Source: Chlamydoabsidia padenii (lineage: Eukaryota; Mucoromycota; Mucoromycetes; Mucorales; Cunninghamellaceae). From it: a stretch of DNA of 64,000 bases. The notes beneath the pieces are model-generated. The model worked only from the letters and a program-made list of their open reading frames with translations, was not told the origin of the DNA and did no database searches. Position 1 is the first letter of the stretch. Each line of letters opens with the position of its first letter. The position numbers were made by a program, and so were the translations under genes. Shown here in pieces: positions 39,386-49,961 of this stretch. Where the stretch lies: NCBI GenBank assembly GCA_025330725.1, contig JAIWND010000016.1:703660-767659 (forward strand). Reading direction: 5' to 3'.

Positions 39386-39773
39386 CTTTTTTACATTTTC
39401 GTGTTGTCATCATCATCATTCATTCATTTGTTTTTTATTTTTATGAATATATATATATTCATATTACTATTAAGGGTAGCTTAATAGATGACATTCCTTA
39501 GTGAAGAATCATGATAAAAAGTCAAAAGTGCGCCTTTCAAGGAGAATACGCTTTATCTAGATCACCCGTTGACTGGATTTGATGTATATCACTTTATAGT
39601 TTTCAATATTTTTCAACGCCTTCTTTTTCGCCTTTTTCTTCTTCAAAAAATATCAGGGGAAAAAGAGTAATGGGAGTAGGCAGGAGAGACTTTCTGTTTG
39701 TTTTAATGGAAACACTAGAAGCATTAACTGGCAAGATGGAAGAGATCATCAGAATCCCGACCTGCATGAATCG

Positions 39774-39804
39774 CGGGGTTTGAAAGCAAATCATTCAAAC
39801 CCCG
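39774..39804. repeat. perfect 11-bp inverted repeat
   Basis: CGGGGTTTGAA at 39774-39784 and TTCAAACCCCG at 39794-39804 with a 9-nt spacer. The arms are one-base variants of the recurrent CGGGATTTGAA motif, and another AATCCCG copy lies at 39753-39759. Confidence 0.8.
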
Positions 39805-41254
39805 ATAATCCATCCACCCTATCCTTGCTTACTTGATGTAACTTCATTTATTAACAAAGACATCATGGATCATTTCTGTATCTGAAAAAAAAGATAGTAT
39901 TGCGATTCTATAGACGAAAAATCTGTAAAGACGTTTCTTTTAAAGGGGGGTTTGGGGGATGGTTTTACCGGATTTTCGAGGCGTGGATCCTCCTATTTTT
40001 ATAACCTCCTGAGTCAACATTTTGGTTTGATCGACCCAGCCAAGTTAAATCTCACCATTTAGAATTTTGCGTAAATTTGCCAAACATAAAAAGTATCCTT
40101 TTTCCAATCATTTTCTTTTTTCCCCGTACATACACACATTACCGCATGAATTCTGTCACTTGTTTCATTTCCGACCCAAAGTACACCCAGTATATAGTTG
40201 ATAAAGACGCTTTTTATTTTACTGAATAGCATAATTGTATGGGATAAATGGACAGGGGAGAGATAATACCATAGGTAGTTAAAAAAAAAAACTGTGTTTA
40301 TTACATTCCAATTCTATATCTATTCTATAAAGTGAATGTTCAAGTGATCGATGCCTTGTTGTCATCCACCCTTATTACATTATGTGAGATTTGATTATTA
40401 ATCCATGTCGATCAAGTTGTGTCAAAGAGTGGACCGGTTACCATGAGCACGCTTGTCTTTGTGAATTTGTTGAGATCATACAAAACATGCCTTGTTGTTT
40501 CCATTCGTTGGTAAATTCTATTTTGAAGAATACAGATGGTATAAAAAGGGCGGTTGAGCTAATTCGATATCGTTTTTTGTAATTACCTTTTTGACCATTT
40601 TGTCCGAAGCAAACATAACACTAATCAAGAAATGTGGTTTCCATCATCAGATCCCTTTTCTTGTAACCATATGTAGTATATCATATTTCGTCATGGTGAA
40701 GGATTCATCGGCGTCAATGATGTTGTAAAAGCCATGGCAACAAATGTCACATTATCAGTTTTGACAAGACAACAGTCCAAGTCAGGATACCAACCTAGAT
40801 AAAAAAGGTTGGAGATTAACCAATACGTACGTAAGCATTTAACTGTACAAAAAAAAAAAAAGAGTGAATACAAAAAAGGGAGAAGGAAGACATAATAAGT
40901 TACAAATCGTTGTCAACAATTAGATAAATCGGGCTAATCGGGGTTTTAAATTTGGAGGAGGGGCCTTTTTTTTTAATGTGTGGGCTCATGATTGTGAAAG
41001 GTCGTTTCCAAGTCCGGTGCTGACGAATGAAATGTAACACCAGTTAAAGGTTTTCGCGCGCTTTAACAAATCGTACCATTCTGCCAAATTCGCGCGAGAG
41101 AAGCGGGGGTTGAAAGGCGGAAAAAGGGACACCATACAAAAAGATAAAAAGACAGTGATTTAATTTTTCTCTTTTTCTACTAATCAACCTTGTACATCTT
41201 TACATCAAACACCAACACTACCACCTACTTTTAACAAAATATACAAATTACAAG

Positions 41255-41978
41255 ATGCCACTTCGACTTGGATCGCCTGCTCCCAACTTTACAGCTCATT
41301 CTACAAAAGGTGATATCGACTTTCACAAGTTCCTTGGTGATAGTTGGGGTATTCTATTCTCTCATCCTGCTGACTTTAGTAAGTAGTCTTGTTTAATGAT
41401 GCAAGTCTAAAACTAACATTCTCACACTCTTTATTTTATTTTTTACTTTAGCACCTGTGTGTACAACGGAACTCGGGTTGGTAGCGGCTTTACAAGAAGA
41501 ATTTGAAGAACGGGATGTAAAAGTGATTGGACTATCAGCAAATGGGTTATCGGAACATGACCAATGGATCAAGGATATCAACGAAGTTAACAATGTGAAT
41601 CTACAATTCCCCATTATTGCTGATGGTGATCGTAATGTATCGACTTTATATGACATGCTGGATAATCAAGACCCGACCAATGTGGATAATGACGGCATTC
41701 CTTATACAGTGCGCTCGGTGTTTGTGATCGATCCTACCAAGACGGTGCGATTAATAATGACTTATCCTGCTTCTACTGGTCGAAACTTTGATGAGATCTT
41801 ACGGGTCATTGATTCTTTACAATTGGGTGATCGACATCGTATTACAACGCCTGGTAATTGGAAACGTGGTGACGATGTCATTGTCCATCCTGATCTCTCT
41901 ACTGCAGAAGCTCAAAGAGTCTTCAAGGATGTACGAATCATCAAGCCTTATTTGCGCTTAACCTCTTCACCTTTCTAA
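41255..41978 (+). CDS. 1-Cys peroxiredoxin (Prx6 group)
   Basis: Thiol peroxidase that reduces H2O2 and alkyl hydroperoxides. Exons 41255-41378 and 41452-41978 give 216 residues, typical of Prx6-type enzymes. The peroxidatic cysteine is in the motif SHPADFTPVCTTE. The supporting Arg and the Prx6-type long C-terminal dimerisation region follow (TTPGNWKRGDDVIVHP). No second resolving Cys is visible. No targeting presequence is obvious, so a cytosolic location is likely, although related yeast Prx1 is mitochondrial. The intron interrupts the active-site motif. Confidence 0.94.
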
Positions 41979-42374
41979 TTTTTTATTCCTTCCTTTGTTT
42001 GTCACATTCGTTCATATCTATACTATCATTTTATTATTACTATTACTACAACTATATGCTTCTTCCCCCCTACCCTTATATGTCGATGTATGGACTACAA
42101 AAACATAACCCTCAATTACTTTTTACTACTACTACACATATACACTCATTCACACTGTTTACATGTAGCCTGTATATATTTTATTATCTACCTAGTCAAT
42201 AGTACTCATATTATAAGATCAAAATAAAAATAAAAATAAACAATCAGGACAAGGGAAGCTTTTTTTTTAGGTGGGCAAAGGCAACATAGGACGACAAAAA
42301 ATTAGACACAGTATGATAAAGATAAAATCATTGTTATTAAAAACCAAATGACTACACTATACTATTTTTATAAT

Positions 42375-43269
42375 CTAATCTACTCTGGTCGACTTGGGCT
42401 TGGACTTGGGCTTGGACTTGGGCTTGGTGTCAGTAGGTTTGGTCGATTCCTTGGTGTCGGCAGCAGGTTTTGAATACAAATACATCGCCGCAAACAAAAA
42501 GACAATACCAGCAGTGGAGAAGATGAATAGAGGTGATTTGAATCTAAATGAATCATTGTTAGTATTACTTTAAATACCGATATCATATAGTGACTTACTG
42601 TTCAAACCGATCATCAGTGGTTTCGGCAGATTGTTGTTGATTGTTGGAAAATGAGCGGCGACCAGGTTTGATGTCCACTAATTCCACATCGAATACCAAT
42701 GTAGAATCGCCAGGAATAGCAGAACCTGCACCTTGGCTTCCGTAACCCAAACTAGGTGGGATTTTCAATCGTCGCTTTTCACCAATACACATACTAAGAA
42801 AGACAACTAAACGTGAGTATATAATTAAACAGTGTGCGTTTCAACTTACTTTTTCAAACCTTGGTCCCATCCTTTTATAACTTGACCAGTACCAAGAGTG
42901 AATTCAAGAGGTTCATTACGATCCAAACTGCTATCGAACTTGGCCCCTGTGTCGTATAATGTCCCAGTGTAATGCATTGACAATGTATCACTACGTACAA
43001 TACCATTAGTTAACTAGTCCTTCTTTTTATCCTTCTTTTTAGCTCTTACCCATCATGAGACCGTTTCGTGCATTGTTCTTCAGGAACTCGGTGCTTGATA
43101 CCTAGTTGATAAAAGCCAATGTGAGTACTACAGACCTGTTTCTTTTTTTTAAAAAAAAAGTAATACATTATATATACTTACCAATTTGTAAGGCAGTGAC
43201 GGGTTTCTTGGTAGAAGATGCACTGGCAAGAGCAGCAAAACCAGCAACTAGTAAAGGGATAAGGTGCAT
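42375..43269 (-). CDS. FKBP-type peptidyl-prolyl isomerase, secretory pathway, membrane-anchored
   Basis: Proline isomerase with an N-terminal signal peptide ([17 protein letters not shown]). The FKBP fold follows over five exons: [77 protein letters not shown]. These include the usual pocket residues Tyr, Asp, Val-Ile, Trp and Tyr. A single membrane helix follows ([19 protein letters not shown]), then a short cytosolic tail with a KPKS repeat. The layout resembles ER FKBP2 with an added C-terminal anchor. Such an anchor is unusual for FKBP2 and closer to FKBP11. Confidence 0.9.
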
Positions 43270-44047
43270 TATATATGATTGTTTAAAAGCAAAGAAAAAG
43301 AAGAAGAAGAAGGAAGGCGAAAGAAAGATATTCAGTGTGGAAACATTTTATTGGACGCGGTATTTGAAAGCAGCCGTGGTCCCCCTTTCATCCAGGCGTA
43401 CCCGTCATCGCCTCTTATTCTAACAATCACTTTTCTTATAATCGATAATCCAAGACATTTTTTTTTTTACTTTAACACTTTTAAAATAACCCTTATCTAT
43501 AGAAGCTAAGCATTTACTCAAAAGTGCATAACCTGTCAAGTGAAGGATACAAAGTGGTAAAATAAAGTAATTCAAGCCCCGCTATCATGCATTGTTTTTA
43601 AGTAATCTTTATCTGGGAATAGCTTAAGTGCGTCTCAAATCGATCATTATAGTCACTCTTTTTGTGGTTTTAGCCAGTAGGGAGTATATAGACATGGGTA
43701 AAAGACTGAAACAAGAGATTGCTCAGGTGATCATAATGATCACTGACTCTTCTTTCACAATGATGACGATGCCAAGTTTCACCTTTGAAAAATAAAAACC
43801 AAAACACTGACATTGACACTACTTTGCTTTGTAGGTATGTCTTTGTGGCATCCCACCTCTTTCTATCGGGGTTTACGTTTAGACTTTTGTGTACCTGGAT
43901 TCATGCAATAAAGGTAGAAAATTCCCACGGTGACATTATTGGTACTGTGGCAGATGAGAAATGCCAATCTATTTTGCTTTATACTTTTCTCACGAAGTTT
44001 TCATTCTTTTTCCTTTCTCTCTTTTTTTTTAAAAAAAAGAATCAAAA
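43270..44047. other. divergent promoter region, FKBP / BCKDH E1 alpha
   Basis: Contains a near-copy of the recurrent motif (TTCAAGCCCCGCTATCATGC, 43571-43590) and GCGGTATTTGAAAG (43358). No gene is supported; ORFs at 43785-44151 run into the E1 alpha start in another frame. Confidence 0.4.
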
Positions 44048-45461
44048 ATGATCACACGCTCTGCCTTTCGTCTATTGAAATTCAACCCATCTGCCCTCCA
44101 GGTAGCTACTCCTTTGCGTACCATTTTCCACTCTGCATCAAACAAGATTGAATCGGTTCCATTGGATAATAGTTCCATCCCACCATCGTTTGCTTCCTTG
44201 ACAAATCATGGCTTCACAAGCAAAATGGAATTCGTTGATAGTTTGGCATCTATGAAAGCGTATCGAGTTATGACCCCTGAAGGCAAGTTATTGGATAGAC
44301 AGCATCAACCAGTGGATCTCGACCAAGAAAAAATAAAGGAGCTGTACAAAATCATGGTGCAGTTGAACACGATGGATCAGATCATGTATGAAGCACAACG
44401 GCAAGGGCGATTCAGTTTCTACATGACACATTATGGGGAAGAAGCACTACTTGGGGTGGCAGCCGCTTTGAAACCTACTGATATTGTCCACGGTCAATAC
44501 AGGGAAGCTTACACACTTCTTTATCGGGGGTTCAAAATGGAAGAATGCATGGATCAATGTTTCGCAAACATGGCCGATGGTGGTAAAGGTCGTCAAATGC
44601 CTGTTCATTATACTTCTCGAGAACATCATTTCCAATCGATCTCTTCTCCTCTGGCAACTCAGATCCCTCAAGCGGCGGGCTCTGCTTATGCTTTGAAACG
44701 AGAAGCCTCGGGTGACCGATGTAGTGTCTGCTTTTTTGGTGAAGGTGCCGCTTCAGAAGGTGATTTCCATGCGGGTTTGAATATGGCGTCAACTTTAAGA
44801 TGCCCGGTGATTTTTGTTTGGTAAGTGATACTATCATTCCAACAACCAAAAATAGGATGCTGACTTTTTCCTTTTTTTTTTTTTGGGTGGTTGCTATGTA
44901 AGCCGAAATAATGGTTATGCAATTTCAACTCCCGCCAGTGAGCAATACAATGGGGATGGAATCGCCAGCCGGGGTGTGGGTTATGGCATGGATACCATTC
45001 GTATTGATGGAAACGATATATGGGCTGCTTATAATGCAACCAAAGCCGCACGACAGATATCTATTCGGGAAAACAAACCAGTATTGATCGAAGCCATGAC
45101 GTATCGAGTAGGTCATCATAGTACCTCGGATGATTCAACAAAGTATCGCGATCGCAAAGAAGTCGATCATCATCATATGATGGATAACCCAATTACTCGT
45201 CTGAGACGATATATGGAATGGCAAGGTTTATGGACACAAGAACAAGATGCTGAGCTTAAAACACAAGTTAAAAAACAAGTGATGGATACATTCAAACGAT
45301 CAGAGAAGAAGAAGAAACCTGCCGTGGAGGAAATGTTCACTGATGTGTATGATGAGTTGCCGCCTCATTTGGTCAAACAACGTGACGAATTGATTCGTTT
45401 GGTTAATGAATATCCCGAATACTATAATGCTGATGATCATGAAAAGATGTTTAGCTATTAA
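44048..45461 (+). CDS. branched-chain 2-oxoacid dehydrogenase E1 alpha subunit, mitochondrial
   Basis: Thiamine-diphosphate-dependent decarboxylase subunit for the oxo-acids of Leu, Ile and Val. Two exons (44048-44820, 44903-45461) give 443 residues. The N-terminus is Arg/Ser-rich without acids (MITRSAFRLLKFNPSALQ), as expected of a mitochondrial presequence. Family landmarks: RQGRFSFYMTHYGEEA, DIVHGQYREAYTLLYRG, MPVHYTSREHHFQSISSPLATQ, the ThDP/Mg segment GEGAASEGDFHAGLN..NNGYAIS, and the phosphorylation-loop region YRVGHHSTSDDSTKYR. The C-terminus ends YNADDHEKMFSY. A decayed copy of part of exon 2 lies at 49.6 kb. Confidence 0.95.
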
Positions 45462-45545
45462 TATATAATAAACGACCAGAGGTCGCCGACTGGCGTTTTT
45501 TAATGATTAGGCTATGACGGGCGTAGATTTTGGGCCAGGTGTAGG

Positions 45546-45679
45546 GGTGAATATGATTATGTGGGCCATATGGGTAGAGGTGAATTTGCATGGGTTTGGG
45601 TTTGGATATGCATATTCAGGGGTTGTTGGGTGGGCTATGGAAGCCATGGCACGATGAAAAGACTCTGGATTTTTTTTTT
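45546..45679. repeat. direct repeat, copy 1
   Basis: About 134 bp with a diverged second copy at 45806-45937, same orientation, 127 bp apart. Shared blocks: GGGTAGAGGTGAATTTGCATG, GATGAAAAGACT-like and TGGATTTTTTTT. No coding content is evident. Confidence 0.8.
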
Positions 45680-45805
45680 ACTTGCTCCCCTCCTAGAATA
45701 CCCCTGGCAACGACACTTGGTTTGCTGGATTGGGAAATTCATGCAGAATCAGGACCTAAAATTAAAATACCGCCTTCACTTGCATGAATCAAGGGCTAAG
45801 TATGG

Positions 45806-45937
45806 TGGTGAATATAATGGGGTAGACCGTGTGGGTAGAGGTGAATTTGCATGATTCGGGATTTGAATCTGCATAATCAGGGACTGGGTGCTCTATGGGA
45901 GCCATATCATAGTGAAAAGACTTTGGATTTTTTTTAA
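45806..45937. repeat. direct repeat, copy 2
   Basis: Partner of 45546-45679. This copy contains an exact CGGGATTTGAAT (about 45856) where copy 1 has GGGTTTGGATAT. Confidence 0.8.
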
Positions 45938-46583
45938 AGTATGAAAAACTTGACTATAGACTATGACTTTTGTGGATTCGAGTGTATGATCGTGGAGGGA
46001 TGTGAAAGCTTTGTCAGTCGAGACTTTTTTACTCGTTGTAGGTTCGGAGATTGGCAAGTTGTGAGAATGAAATGAAAGAGAGAGAGAAAGGTACCCTCCT
46101 CTTTGCGGAATACCACCCTAGGGGAAAAAGAAATCCAAACGCCGCTCGCAGGAATCTCATCCCACCGCCAACAAGAAAGGGAGACTCGTATCAAGTGAAT
46201 AAATGGTATTGAAGGATAAAAAAGAATCGATCAGATTTAAACAGTTATGCGGGAGTTCAATTCTAAACCCGTATAGCCCATTAAATAAGGCAAACAAGGG
46301 AAAAGAAGACGAAACGTTTTCTTTTCCAACGTGACCAAAGAAGGTAAAGTCAAAAGGCAAAGTCATAATCAAATAGTATATAATGGCTTTGTTTTCACAT
46401 CTCTTAATAAAGAATCGATAATTGCATTCCGTTGTATTTTTATTTTTATTTTTCTTATATACAAAACACAATAGGGGTGATCGCCATGTGGGTACTCAAA
46501 CCTATTCTGTTGTGGAAAAAATCCATGCAGACTATAAATTCCAACAGTTTTTTCTTTTCTCTTTCCTTTTCTGAACAAAACAA

Positions 46584-48565
46584 ATGCTTTCTTTTTTTAT
46601 CAAACAACAATCTTATGCAGTGCGGAGAGGCTTCACTCATGTATTCTTGTCTGATGCTCAGCAATACCAAATGACCTTACGGAATGGTTTACGGCTTTTC
46701 TCTGTATTGACTGAACAGGGCAAAAACACCCCTACGTTGCCTATGTTTACTGTTGGTGCCCATAATGGTTTTTTACCTCGCCAAGATCCTTTGACTGTGC
46801 TTCCTGATGAATTCAAGCGTTTGGAATCTCTTTTGCAACGTATGCCTCTCCAACTTTTGGATGGTCAGCCTGGTTTACTGGCCAGTGGTCAATTTGGTGA
46901 AGCCGTCGAGGAAGAACTTCCCTTGTATGATGTAGATCAAATCGAAGATCAGCATCTTCTCTCAGGTAAGTAACATTATTTATCTATTCCACAGTTGAAT
47001 AATAGATTCTTTTTGATACATAGCTCTCTTCCGAGATTACTCTTTTGCTGCATCGGCTTACTTGCTTGAACCCTGTGATGTCCTTTACCGTCAACGTAAA
47101 GAATATGGTCTTGGAAGAAAAATATTGCCTATGAACATTGCTGTGCCTTTGAATAAAGTGGCAAAGAAGATCCATAGCAAGCCCTTTTTGGAATAGTAAG
47201 TCTGAACCATTCCCCTTAAAAAATGATAATTAAACCTCCACTCACTCGCTTCTTTTTTTCTTTCAAGTGCTTTGAGTTATATGTAAGTTATTAAACATAA
47301 TATAAACATAAATTTGTCAAACTTTATCTTCTTTACCTTTCAAGTCTTTACAACTACAAGCGTCTGAACCCTTTGGGAAACTTGACGTACGACAACTTGG
47401 CATTGATTCGGTCGTTTGCGGGATCTAAATCGGAGTATGTGATATGAACATCCTTTTTTATGTCTTGTTCACACCTTTCTCTTTAGAAAAGGATTCATCT
47501 TGAATCATGTTACTATGGTGTCACATACTCCCAAGTTGGTCAAGTATGCCACTGGTGCTTTGGATGCGGCTGCCAATAAAGATCGTACTCGATTTGATCA
47601 ACAACTGGCTGGATTAAATGAAACCTATGAAACCATCAACAATGAAATGGAAATGATGTGGTCCCGTAGCTTACCAGGCGACTATATCAACTTTAGAACA
47701 TTCATCATGGGAACAAAGAATCAGGTAACGAAAAAAAAAAAAAAAAAAAAAGCCATCGATACTTGAATTAAATCCCGCTCCTTTTTTTGCATTGTAGCCC
47801 ATGTTCCCTGATGGTGTGATTTATGAAGGTGTCAGCGATCAACCTGTGGTCTATCGTGGTGAAAGTGGTAAAACATCCTCAAACACACACTTGTTTATAT
47901 ATATCTTTAATGGAACTGGTCATGTATTTATATAGGTGCTAATGATTCTATCGTCCCCTTGGGTGATAATTTGTTACAAATCTCTATGCCTGAAAACCCT
48001 CTGACCGTCGTCCTCAAGGATTTCCGCTCTTATCGCCCCACCAATCATCGCGAATTCTTGGAATATGTTCAAGATCGTGCCAACAAGGTGGATTTGAAAG
48101 GGTTCGCTTTGCAAGATCCAAACTCTGCAGGTAAGAAAGAAAAAAAGTGAGAGAGGATCGAAACATTGACTCTTTCTTCTTAGTCTTATACCTCTCCAAT
48201 GTCGACCAGATTCGGGCTTTCCGTCACCGTCATTGGAATTTTACCAAGGAGTATATTATCAAGTATACTGATCATCCTGTGGCTACTGGTGGATCTCCTA
48301 TTGTGACATGGCAAGGCACAAAAAAACACTGTTGGAATGTATTGACCGGAATTTAAATTTACATTGTAGGTTACCTAACCAATTGGGTGCAGTCTTGGAT
48401 TTGTTGAACCAAGTGAGTGCCGGCATTGATCGTACCCAATTGACTGAAGGGAACAAAATTCGTGTGGATGAAATCGGCAAATGTGCTGATGCTCAACAAC
48501 GCTTCCTCACCAGAGAAGTCAAAAAACTCAAGGCACGCTTCCAAAACCAAGACAAGACGGAATAG
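46584..48565 (+). CDS. indoleamine 2,3-dioxygenase family protein
   Basis: Haem dioxygenase that opens the indole ring of tryptophan, the first step of the kynurenine/NAD route (Bna2 in yeast). About nine exons. Family signature stretches are YLLEPCDVLYRQRK, GDYINFRTFIMGTKNQPMFPDG, YRGESGANDSIVP, and the haem region FRHRHWNFTKEYI (proximal His in RHW) followed by ATGGSPIVTWLPNQL. The YRGESGAND form is like the fungal IDO-gamma group as I recall it. Oddities: a 15-nt micro-exon (47268-47282) and a GC-AG intron (48311-48369, donor GCAAGG) without which the TWLPNQL motif would be broken. The start is the first ATG (46584). Confidence 0.87.
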
Positions 48566-48782
48566 GTTTTTGACCTCTGGTTTATTTGTTTGTACTAACC
48601 TGGGATAGTGTTCACTTTATATTTTTGTTATGACTCACTTTAAAATAAACTTGTTGTTAACAGCTGTTATGAACAAAAACTGATAAATGCCTTCCATTTT
48701 TGGTATATTCCGCTAAAGAAGTTGATGTGTAAAAAAAGTTATTGCTCAAGTCGAACAATGTGATGTATTGTATTCTACTAGT

Positions 48783-48927
48783 TTTACTAATTAAATAACA
48801 GCAACAATAAAGTATACGATGTTTGAAAGTGGTTGAAAGAAATGATCAAAAGCAATCATACATAGGAAAAGAAATCAAACAGTCAGTTAGTATCGTGGTC
48901 AGCCCCTTATGATAAAACTTACCACCG
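48783..48927. repeat. dispersed repeat, copy 2 (partner at 7587-7737)
   Basis: Same orientation as the copy at 7.6 kb, with blocks GAAAGAAATGATCAAAAGCA, AAACAGTCAGTTAGTA and GGTCAGCCCCTTATGATAAAACTTAC-like. It begins about 220 bp after the IDO stop. A minus-strand open frame covers it and extends to about 49.2 kb but shows no recognisable motif. Confidence 0.75.
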
Positions 48928-49594
48928 AAGTGCAGTGGTGTTGGGGAAGCGGTTAACCCCCGAAAAGGACTAGAATATGTAAAAGGAGTGGACTGGACAT
49001 AGACAAAAGAGTGAAGACAAAGGAATGGAGAGAGACAGAGAGCAGATTCATGCCAAGTAGCCAGCATTGCTACATGGATTATTTGATTGGATAACCGTTG
49101 CAGCCTGGCTGACCACATTGGAAGTGGAGGAAGGAGGGCGGAAAGAAGACATAAAGGATGAAGGGAAAAAAAAGGGTGAAGAAAGTAGACCCTTATAGGA
49201 TACAGGAAGGGATAAAAAGTTGTCAATCAGTGTTAGGGAAATGATAGCGTGTGAAAATTGATGGTAAACCAAAAATTCAACCAATGGATAAGAATGTCTC
49301 AAAGATAGAAGGTGGTCAGTGCTGAGGAAATCGTGCTATTTTTGGGATTATGTCTAGATGTAGTCAATAAAATCAATAAAAATTGTGATACAATTAGATG
49401 GGGTCTTTATCAGACATCAAATGGTTATGGTATATAGGTTGAAAGCCAAGCACCAAGTCCCTTGTGTCAATCTGTCCAGACTTGCCATGACTTTTACCTG
49501 TCCTTTGCGACATATTTTTATTTTTTCTAGACGGAAGGAAACTTCATTTTTAAACGCCGAACACCAAAATTCCGTGCGCCTATGATGAGATTTC

Positions 49595-49790
49595 ATTATG
49601 AATCAAGTTTCCAGCTCCGATCTTCAACAAACAATGCAATGAGGATAGGATTACCAATCGAGGTGTGGGTTATGGAATGGATACCATTCGTATTGATGGA
49701 AACAATATATGAGCTACTTATAACGCAAAAAAAGTATCAGTATGTAATATATAATTCGCTTTCATTGATGAGGTATCGTTTAAACGCATG
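49595..49790 (+). pseudogene. decayed fragment duplicated from BCKDH E1 alpha exon 2
   Basis: Matches 44925-45110 of the E1 alpha gene. The clearest part is GTGTGGGTTATGGxATGGATACC and CATTCGTATTGATGGAAAC, with single-base differences, including TGG to TGA in ATATATGxGCT that creates a stop. It has no intron boundary, start or downstream part. The match starts inside exon 2, so it is a partial genomic duplication or a truncated retrocopy. Confidence 0.85.
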
Positions 49791-49961
49791 ATTCTGCATA
49801 CATAAAGACATTATTAAAACACTCGATCCAGATTTTTATTTTAAAAGTAGAGAGTTGGTAATGGCAATTATAATTAGTCTAATAAAAAAACATGTGACTA
49901 TATCTATATACAAAAAAAAAAGAAGAGGGAGGAGAGGGAGAATATGCGTGTGTATAACTAA

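Larger units (their letters stand above)
38252..41254. other. 3 kb intergenic region between H+-ATPase and peroxiredoxin
   Basis: Long divergent promoter region of two genes. It contains (AT)n at 38904-38928, several T/A tracts, a possible coding fragment at 39016-39385 and an inverted repeat at 39774-39804 (own entries). The G-rich CGGGGTTTTAAA (40929) and GCGGGGGTTGAAAG (41104) close to the peroxiredoxin gene resemble the recurrent CGGGATTTGAA motif. Confidence 0.45.

Noticed and set aside
43785..44151. ORFs overlapping the E1 alpha start
   Set aside because: They run through the promoter and leader in other frames and lack features.
48846..49226. 126-residue minus-strand ORF over the dispersed repeat
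   Set aside because: Low-complexity Pro/Leu/Ser content from purine-rich plus-strand DNA, and not shared by the 7.6 kb copy.
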